Below, piece by piece: positions 59,020 to 64,000 of a DNA stretch of 64,000 bases. The notes under the pieces are model-generated. The model did not search any database, was not told where the DNA came from, and saw only the letters and a list, made by a program, of their open reading frames with translations. The stretch's first letter is position 1; each line of letters starts with the position of its first letter. A program made the translations under genes and the position numbers. This DNA is from Nocardioides litoris (GTDB lineage: Bacteria; Actinomycetota; Actinomycetes; Propionibacteriales; Nocardioidaceae): positions 124,001 through 188,000 of the forward strand of contig NZ_VDMR01000009.1 of NCBI RefSeq assembly GCF_006346315.1. The letters run 5' to 3'.

Positions 59020-60405
59020 TCAGGAGTGGGCGTGCAGGGGCTTGCCGGCCAGGGCCAGGTGGGCCTCGCCGAGCGCCTCGTTCTGGGTGGGGTGGGCGTG
59101 CACCAGCGGCGCGACGTCGTCGGCGTGGGCCTCCCACGCGTAGATCAGCTGCGCCTCGCCGATGAGCTCGCCGACCCGGTCGCCGACCATGTGGACGCCG
59201 ATGACGGGACCGTCGGTGCGGCGGACGAGCTTGACGAAGCCCTGGGTCTTGAGGATCTGGCTCTTGCCGTTGCCGCCCAGGTCGTAGGTGAGGATCTCGA
59301 TCCCGTCGTCGCCGTGTGCCGCGCGGGCGGCGGCCTCGTCGAGGCCGACCGAGGCGACCTCGGGGTGGGAGTAGGTGACGCGCGGGATCGCGGTCTCGTC
59401 GAGGGGCGTGGGGTCGAGGCCGGCGATGTGCTCGGCGACGAAGATGCCCTGGGCGAACCCGCGGTGGGCCAGCTGGAGGCCGGGGACGATGTCGCCCACG
59501 GCGTACACGCCCTCGACGCCGGTGCGGCAGGACTCGTCGGTGAGGACGAACCCGCGCTCGGTGCGCACGCCGGCCTCCTCGAAGCCGAGGCCCTCGGTGA
59601 CCGGACCGCGACCGACGGCGACGAGCAGCAGCTCGGCCTCGATGACGTCGCCGCCCTCGACCGTCACCGCGACGCCGTCGTCGGTGGTCTTGACCGACTG
59701 GAACGGGGTGCCGGTGCGGAAGGTGATGCCGCGCTTGCGGAAGGCCCGCTCGAGCGCCTTGGACGACGCCTCGTCCTCGCCGGCGACGAGCCGGGGGAGC
59801 GCCTCGACGATGGTCACCTCGGCGCCGAAGCTGCGCCACACGCTGGCGAACTCGCAGCCGATGACGCCGCCGCCGAGCACCACGACCGAGGCCGGCACGT
59901 GCTCGAGGCGCAGGGCGTGCTCAGAGGTGAGGACCCGCTCGCCGTCGACCTCGAGACCGGGCAGGGAGCGGCTGCGGGAGCCGGTGGCCAGGACCAGGTG
60001 CCGGCCGGTGAGCACCTGCGCGCCGCCATCGCCGGTCACGGTGACCTGGCGGTCGCCGGTGACCCGGCCCGCGCCCTCGACGACCGTGATGCCGCGGCTC
60101 TTGACGAGTCCGGTCAGGCCCTTGTGCAGCCGCGCGACCACGCCGTCCTTGTAGGCGTTGACCCCGGGCATGTCGATGCCGTCGAGCGTGGCGCGGACGC
60201 CGAACTGCTCGGACTCGCGGGCGTTGTCGGCCACCTCGGCGGCGTGCAGCAGCGCCTTGGTCGGGATGCAGCCGACGTGCAGGCAGGTGCCGCCGACCTT
60301 GCCCTTCTCGACCAGGCCCACCGACAGGCCGAGCTGGGCCGCGCGGAGGGCGCAGGCGTAGCCGCCCGAGCCCGCCCCGAGGACGAGGACGTCGAAGTCG
60401 GCCAC
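59020..60405 (-). CDS. lpd: Dihydrolipoyl dehydrogenase (E3)
   Basis: E3 reoxidises dihydrolipoamide of E2 with FAD and NAD+. The 461-residue product has FAD-binding VLVLGAGSGGYACALRA, the redox disulfide C41/C46 (GGTCLHVGCIPTKALLH), the NAD site VVLGGGVIGCEFASVW, GVYAVGDIVPGLQLAH and the C-terminal His-Glu pair HAHPTQNEALGE. GTG 60405 follows GGAAGGA. It is the first gene of the lpd-sucB operon. Confidence 0.97.
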   Translation of the reverse strand: MADFDVLVLGAGSGGYACALRAAQLGLSVGLVEKGKVGGTCLHVGCIPTKALLHAAEVADNARESEQFGVRATLDGIDMPGVNAYKDGVVARLHKGLTGLVKSRGITVVEGAGRVTGDRQVTVTGDGGAQVLTGRHLVLATGSRSRSLPGLEVDGERVLTSEHALRLEHVPASVVVLGGGVIGCEFASVWRSFGAEVTIVEALPRLVAGEDEASSKALERAFRKRGITFRTGTPFQSVKTTDDGVAVTVEGGDVIEAELLLVAVGRGPVTEGLGFEEAGVRTERGFVLTDESCRTGVEGVYAVGDIVPGLQLAHRGFAQGIFVAEHIAGLDPTPLDETAIPRVTYSHPEVASVGLDEAAARAAHGDDGIEILTYDLGGNGKSQILKTQGFVKLVRRTDGPVIGVHMVGDRVGELIGEAQLIYAWEAHADDVAPLVHAHPTQNEALGEAHLALAGKPLHAHS

Positions 60406-60613
60406 GCTGGTCCTTCCTGGGTCAGGGGTGGCGACGGTGCCGGTGCCGCCGTCCCGCCCATCCTTGCACTACGGCGGGCCGCGCGGCGCCGACGGTCGGG
60501 TGACCCGCCGGTAACCCTCGTGCCGACCTCGCGTCCTCCCTGTGGCACGCGCGACAACCCCGGCCCGGGGCGTTCAGGTGACCGGGCAGGACCGGGCGCG
60601 GCAGACTGGCCCC

Positions 60614-60991
60614 ATGGGTTTCCTGGACCGCTTCCGGCGTGGCGCCACGCCACGGATGAGCCGCCCCACCGGCGGGGCGCACACGGGCAGCACCACCGTC
60701 CGCGCCGCGGACAAGGTCGACGCCGCCCACCTCAGCTCCTGGGTGGGGGAGCGCCACGGCGTCGAGGGCTTCGTCGAGCCGCGCACCGCGGTCAGCGAGG
60801 TCACGCTGCTCCTCGTCGCCCACGACGGCGAGTGGACCCGGCGCCGGGTGCCGTCGGTGGCCTGGGCGCACGAGTTCTGCAACAAGCACCAGGTGCCGTC
60901 GTACGACGCCGCGGTGGTCGGCGTCCCGCAGCGGATGCGCGACTACAACTCGCGCAAGAAGCGCGAGGAGCGCGAGCGCCGCGGCTTCTAG
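60614..60991 (+). CDS. Small conserved hypothetical protein
   Basis: The product has 125 residues, starts MGFLDRFRRGATPRMSRPTG and ends with a basic tail (YNSRKKREERERRGF). The middle (LSSWVGERHGVEGFVEPRTA, VTLLLVAHDGEWTRRRVPSV, AWAHEFCNKHQVPSYDAAVV) forms a compact alpha/beta domain. Homologs in Nocardioides-like genomes are sometimes called oxidoreductases, but no cofactor motif is visible. CAGACT (60602-60607) is six bases before ATG 60614. Confidence 0.78.
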   Translation: MGFLDRFRRGATPRMSRPTGGAHTGSTTVRAADKVDAAHLSSWVGERHGVEGFVEPRTAVSEVTLLLVAHDGEWTRRRVPSVAWAHEFCNKHQVPSYDAAVVGVPQRMRDYNSRKKREERERRGF

Positions 60992-61038
60992 GCCGGTCTC
61001 CTCGGCCGGTCTTCCCGGCCGGTCTACTGGGCCGGTCT
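60991..61038. repeat. Four GGCCGGTCT units at 13-base spacing
   Basis: GGCCGGTCT recurs at 60991, 61004, 61017 and 61030, each followed by four variable bases. The array fills the whole gap between two converging genes and ends at the pepA stop. Confidence 0.85.
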
Positions 61039-62534
61039 CAGCCCTCGCCGAGCGAGCGGGCGAGCTCGACCAGCGTGGTGACCGCGACGCCGGTGCCGCC
61101 GCTGGTCCAGTGGCCGCTGGGGCCGCCGCCGTTGAACGCCGGCCCGGCGATGTCCATGTGGGCCCAGGGCAGGCCGCCGGTGAACTCGCGCAGGAAGGCC
61201 GCGGCGAACAGCCCGCCGCCCCAGCGCACCCAGTCGTGCTGGGCGAGGTCGGCGATATTGCTGGAGTGGATGCGCTCGTCCATGGCCTCGGGGATCGGCA
61301 TCGGCCAGTGGTCCTCGCCGGCGGCCTCGGCCGCGGCGAGCACCGCGGCCACGGTCTCCTCGTCACCGAGGACGCCGCCGACCTTGTCGCCGAGCGCGAC
61401 GACCATGTGGCCGGTCAGGGTGGCCACGTCGACGACGACGTCGGGCTCCTGGCGGACCGCGTGCACGAGCGCGTCGCCGAGGACCATGCGTCCCTCGGCG
61501 TCGGTGTTGAGGATCTCGACCGTCTTGCCGTCGAGCATGGTGACGACGTCGCCGGGGCGGGTGGCGTCGGAGCCGAGCATGTTCTCGGCGAGCGCGGCGT
61601 AGGTCGTCACGCGCACCGGCAACCCGAGGTCGGCGATGGCGAGCGTGGCGGCGACCACGGCGGCGGCGCCGGCCATGTCGGACTTCATCTCGGCCATGCC
61701 GTTGGCGGGCTTGATGGACAGGCCGCCGCTGTCGAAGGTGATGCCCTTGCCGACGAGCGCGAGGTGGGTCCGGGCCTTCTTGGGGGTGTAGGAGAGCCGC
61801 ACCAGGCGGGGCGGGGCCGAGGAGCCGCGGCCGACGGACAGGATGCCGCCGCAGCCGAGGTCGGCGAGCTGCTGCTCGTCGAGCACCTCGACCTCGACCG
61901 CGGCTGCGCCGCGGCCCCGGCCCTCGACGGCCTCGGTGATCGAGTCGGCGAAGGCGGGCGGGCGCAGGTCGTTGGGCGGGGTGTTGACCCAGTCGCGGGT
62001 GCGGGCCACGGCGCCGGCGAGCACCTGCGCCTCCTCGAACGCCGCCACCACGTCCTTCTTGCGCGCGACCGGGCTGAGCACGACGACCTCGGCGGCCTTG
62101 TCGGAGCGGCTGCCGGCCTTCTTGTAGGCGGTGAAGGTGTAGCCACCGAGCGCGTAGCCCTCGGTGGCCGCGCGCACGAGCGCCGCGGAGTCGGCGGGCA
62201 GGGCCAGGGCGACCGAGGCGGCGTTGGGCACGCCGCGGGCCGCCGCGCCGGCCGCGCGGCGCACGCCGGCGGTGGTGACCTCGCGGCCCAGGCCGACGAG
62301 CACGAGCACGGGGGAGGAGATGGTCTTGGCGGTCGGGACCTTGACGACCTCGCCGGCCTTGCCGGTGACGCCGAGCGAGGCGAGCAGCGGGGCCAGCCGC
62401 CGGCCGTAGGCCCCGGCCACGTCGTCGGCGCCCGGGGCGAGCCGCGGCGTGCCGCCCTCGTCGACGACACCGACGACGACGGCGTCGCTGCGGGTCTTGG
62501 CGGGGCTGGCGCTGCGCAGGGTCCACGACGTCAC
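61038..62534 (-). CDS. pepA: Leucyl aminopeptidase (M17)
   Basis: Cytosolic hexameric metallo-aminopeptidase that trims N-terminal residues from peptides. The 498-residue product has the N-terminal M17 domain, then VGKGITFDSGGLSIKP (metal Lys and Asp), NMAEMKSDMAGAAAV-like GMAEMKSDMAGAAAV and the signature NTDAEGRMVLGDAL. GTG 62534 lies six bases after TAGGCT (62541-62546). It is divergent from gcvT, with 56 bases between the starts, as Rv2213 lies near Rv2211c in mycobacteria. Confidence 0.96.
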   Translation of the reverse strand: MTSWTLRSASPAKTRSDAVVVGVVDEGGTPRLAPGADDVAGAYGRRLAPLLASLGVTGKAGEVVKVPTAKTISSPVLVLVGLGREVTTAGVRRAAGAAARGVPNAASVALALPADSAALVRAATEGYALGGYTFTAYKKAGSRSDKAAEVVVLSPVARKKDVVAAFEEAQVLAGAVARTRDWVNTPPNDLRPPAFADSITEAVEGRGRGAAAVEVEVLDEQQLADLGCGGILSVGRGSSAPPRLVRLSYTPKKARTHLALVGKGITFDSGGLSIKPANGMAEMKSDMAGAAAVVAATLAIADLGLPVRVTTYAALAENMLGSDATRPGDVVTMLDGKTVEILNTDAEGRMVLGDALVHAVRQEPDVVVDVATLTGHMVVALGDKVGGVLGDEETVAAVLAAAEAAGEDHWPMPIPEAMDERIHSSNIADLAQHDWVRWGGGLFAAAFLREFTGGLPWAHMDIAGPAFNGGGPSGHWTSGGTGVAVTTLVELARSLGEG

Positions 62535-62590
62535 CGCGGCAGCCTACGCGCCGCCGCCCCCTGCCCTGGGGTGCCGGTAGGTTGCCCAGC

Positions 62591-63709
62591 ATGTCGGAGA
62601 CGTCGTTCCCGCCCGGACCGCTGCGCAGCCCGCTGCACGACCGCCACCTGGCCCTGGGGGCCAAGTTCGCCGACTTCGGCGGCTGGTCGATGCCGCTGCA
62701 GTACGCCGGCGTGGTCGAGGAGCACACCGCGGTGCGCACCGCCGTGGGGGTCTTCGACGTCAGCCACCTCGGCAAGGCCACCGTCGAGGGCCCGGGCGCG
62801 GCGGACCTGGTCAACGCGACCCTGACCAACGACCTGGGCCGCATCAGCCCCGGCCGCGCGCAGTACACGCTGTGCTGCGACGACGAGACCGGCGGCGTGG
62901 TCGACGACCTCATCGCCTACTACCGCAGCGACGACGAGGTGCTGCTCGTCCCCAACGCCGCCAACACCGCCGAGGTCGTGCGCCGGCTGCGCACCGCCGC
63001 GCCCGAGGGCGTCGAGGTCGTCGACCGCCACACCGAGCTCGCCGTGCTGGCCGTGCAGGGCCCGCGGGCCGAGGCCGTGCTGACCGCGGTCGGCCTGCCG
63101 ACCAGCCACTCCTACATGAGCTTCGACGAGGCGTCGTACGCCGGCGCGCCGGTCACGGTGTGCCGCACCGGCTACACCGGCGAGCGGGGCTACGAGGTGC
63201 TGGTGGGCGCCGAGGGCGCAGGCGCGCTGTGGGACGCGATCCTCGCCGCGGGGGAGGAGCACGGCATCCGCCCGTGCGGCCTCGGCGCGCGCGACACCCT
63301 GCGCACCGAGATGGGCTACCCGCTCCACGGCCAGGACATCACGGTCTCCGTCACCCCCAACGAGGCCCGCCTCGGCTGGGCGGTCGGCTGGTCCAAGGAG
63401 GCGTTCTGGGGCCGCGAGGCGCTGCTGGCCGAGAAGGAGGCCGGCCCGCGGCGATGGCTGTTCGGCCTCGAGTCGACCGGCCGGGCCATCCCGCGCCCGC
63501 ACATGACGGTGAGCCTGACGCCCGACGTGCTGCTGGGCGAGATCACCTCCGGCACGTTCTCGCCGACCCTCAAGAAGGGCATCGCCCTCGCGCTGCTCTC
63601 CACCTCGGTCAACCCCGAGGCCGAGGTCGGCGTCGACGTCCGCGGCCGCCGCGAGACGTTCCGCATCCGCCCGCTGCCCTTCGTCGACACCTCGGTCAAG
63701 GAGTCCTGA
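62591..63709 (+). CDS. gcvT: Glycine cleavage system aminomethyltransferase (T protein)
   Basis: GcvT releases ammonia from the aminomethyl-lipoyl H protein and passes the methylene to tetrahydrofolate. The 372-residue product has PLHDRHLALGAKFADFGGWS, FDVSHLGKATVEGPGAADLV, GYTGERGYEVLV and GLGARDTLRTEMGYPLHGQD with the catalytic region intact. TAGGTT (62578-62583) is seven bases before ATG 62591. No gcvH or gcvP is in the window. The H protein needs lipoate made by LipA/LipB. Confidence 0.97.
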   Translation: MSETSFPPGPLRSPLHDRHLALGAKFADFGGWSMPLQYAGVVEEHTAVRTAVGVFDVSHLGKATVEGPGAADLVNATLTNDLGRISPGRAQYTLCCDDETGGVVDDLIAYYRSDDEVLLVPNAANTAEVVRRLRTAAPEGVEVVDRHTELAVLAVQGPRAEAVLTAVGLPTSHSYMSFDEASYAGAPVTVCRTGYTGERGYEVLVGAEGAGALWDAILAAGEEHGIRPCGLGARDTLRTEMGYPLHGQDITVSVTPNEARLGWAVGWSKEAFWGREALLAEKEAGPRRWLFGLESTGRAIPRPHMTVSLTPDVLLGEITSGTFSPTLKKGIALALLSTSVNPEAEVGVDVRGRRETFRIRPLPFVDTSVKES

Positions 63710-63712
63710 CCC

Positions 63713-63976
63713 GTGCTGCCCGAGCCGCCCGCCACGTTCCGCCGCCCCTCCGCCTCCGAGCGCCCCTGGTGGTGGCGCCTGGAGACCGCCGACGGCACCG
63801 AGGTCGCGCCCGGCGGCGACGCCGCCGACCTGGCCGACCAGCGCTTCGCCAACCAGGCCGACGCCGAGTCGTGGGTGGGGGAGGTCTTCGGTCGGCTGGC
63901 CGAGGCCGGCGTCGACCAGGTCGTCCTGCACGAGCACGACCGACGGGTCTACGGCCCGATGTCGCTGCACCCGTGA
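63713..63976 (+). CDS. Small conserved hypothetical protein downstream of gcvT
   Basis: The product has 87 residues and is acidic, with RPWWWRLETADGTEV and DAESWVGEVFGRLAEAGVDQ, VVLHEHDRRVYGPMSL. It starts at GTG 63713, four bases after gcvT, and its stop overlaps the next start (GTGA), so it is in a gcvT operon. Similar small proteins follow gcvT in related genomes. The function is unknown. Confidence 0.8.
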   Translation: MLPEPPATFRRPSASERPWWWRLETADGTEVAPGGDAADLADQRFANQADAESWVGEVFGRLAEAGVDQVVLHEHDRRVYGPMSLHP

Positions 63977-64000
63977 GGTCGTTCCGCCAGGTCGACGTCT
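63973..64000 (+). CDS. Start of a PhzF-like isomerase gene, cut by window end
   Basis: GTG 63973 overlaps the upstream stop as GTGA and reads VRSFRQVDV before the window ends. An opening of the form RxFxQVDVF is characteristic of PhzF-family (phenazine biosynthesis-like) isomerases. Only nine residues are visible, so the call rests on that motif and on the coupling. Confidence 0.45.

Overview
The window is chromosomal DNA of a very GC-rich actinobacterium, most likely Nocardioides or another member of the Nocardioidaceae. This rests on strong GC bias at third codon positions, frequent GTG starts, GlnE and glutamine-dependent NadE of mycobacterial type, a canonical GlnR box before glnA1, a DUF222/HNH gene and LexA- and LysR-type operators. 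About 25 genes carry a TAGGNT/TACNGT-like -10 hexamer only 6-8 bases before the start codon, which points to leaderless transcription. No tRNA, rRNA, CRISPR array, insertion sequence or prophage was seen.

Layout. 0-7.6 kb: two VOC proteins, nadE, two small secreted paralogs next to a two-component system, and small hypothetical genes. 7.7-12.9 kb: glnA2, a glutamine amidotransferase and glnE, ended by a strong hairpin. 13-29.6 kb: an Hpt-like protein facing an OmpR regulator, a flavin monooxygenase, SDRs, a LysR regulator, a phosphatase, a 5'-3' exonuclease, RecQ, a SigB/SigF-type sigma factor, MalQ, a frameshifted DUF222/HNH gene among palindromic repeats, and an alpha/beta hydrolase. 29.7-33.7 kb: four overlapping glycosyltransferase genes, followed by a small gene under an apparent SOS box. 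34-42.3 kb: hydrolase, MFS exporter with divergent LysR, stress and membrane proteins, AqpZ, and a STAS / Ser-Thr kinase / lipoprotein operon. 42.3-48.1 kb: glnA1, an RDD protein, a lipoprotein, an AraC regulator, a DUF4191 protein and lipA. 48.1-54.6 kb: an ABC exporter and a signalling island. 54.6-64 kb: lipB, a TIGR01777 epimerase, sucB, lpd, pepA, gcvT and the start of a PhzF-like gene.

How the genes work together. gcvT, pepA, sucB, the epimerase, lipB, lipA, DUF4191, RDD, glnA1, glnE and glnA2 follow the gene order of the Mycobacterium tuberculosis Rv2211c-Rv2222c region, with accessory blocks inserted. Functionally they join nitrogen assimilation (GlnA1 under GlnR and GlnE) with lipoate synthesis and its users (SucB, Lpd, the glycine cleavage system).

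The most interesting block is 50.2-54.6 kb. It holds a STAS protein, a HATPase anti-sigma-like kinase, a MerR-DICT regulator, a GAF-SpoIIE phosphatase and a cobalamin-binding protein with the W-x9-EH motif of CarH/LitR photoreceptors. The layout suggests a B12-dependent, possibly light-responsive, partner-switching pathway. This is inference from domains and gene order.
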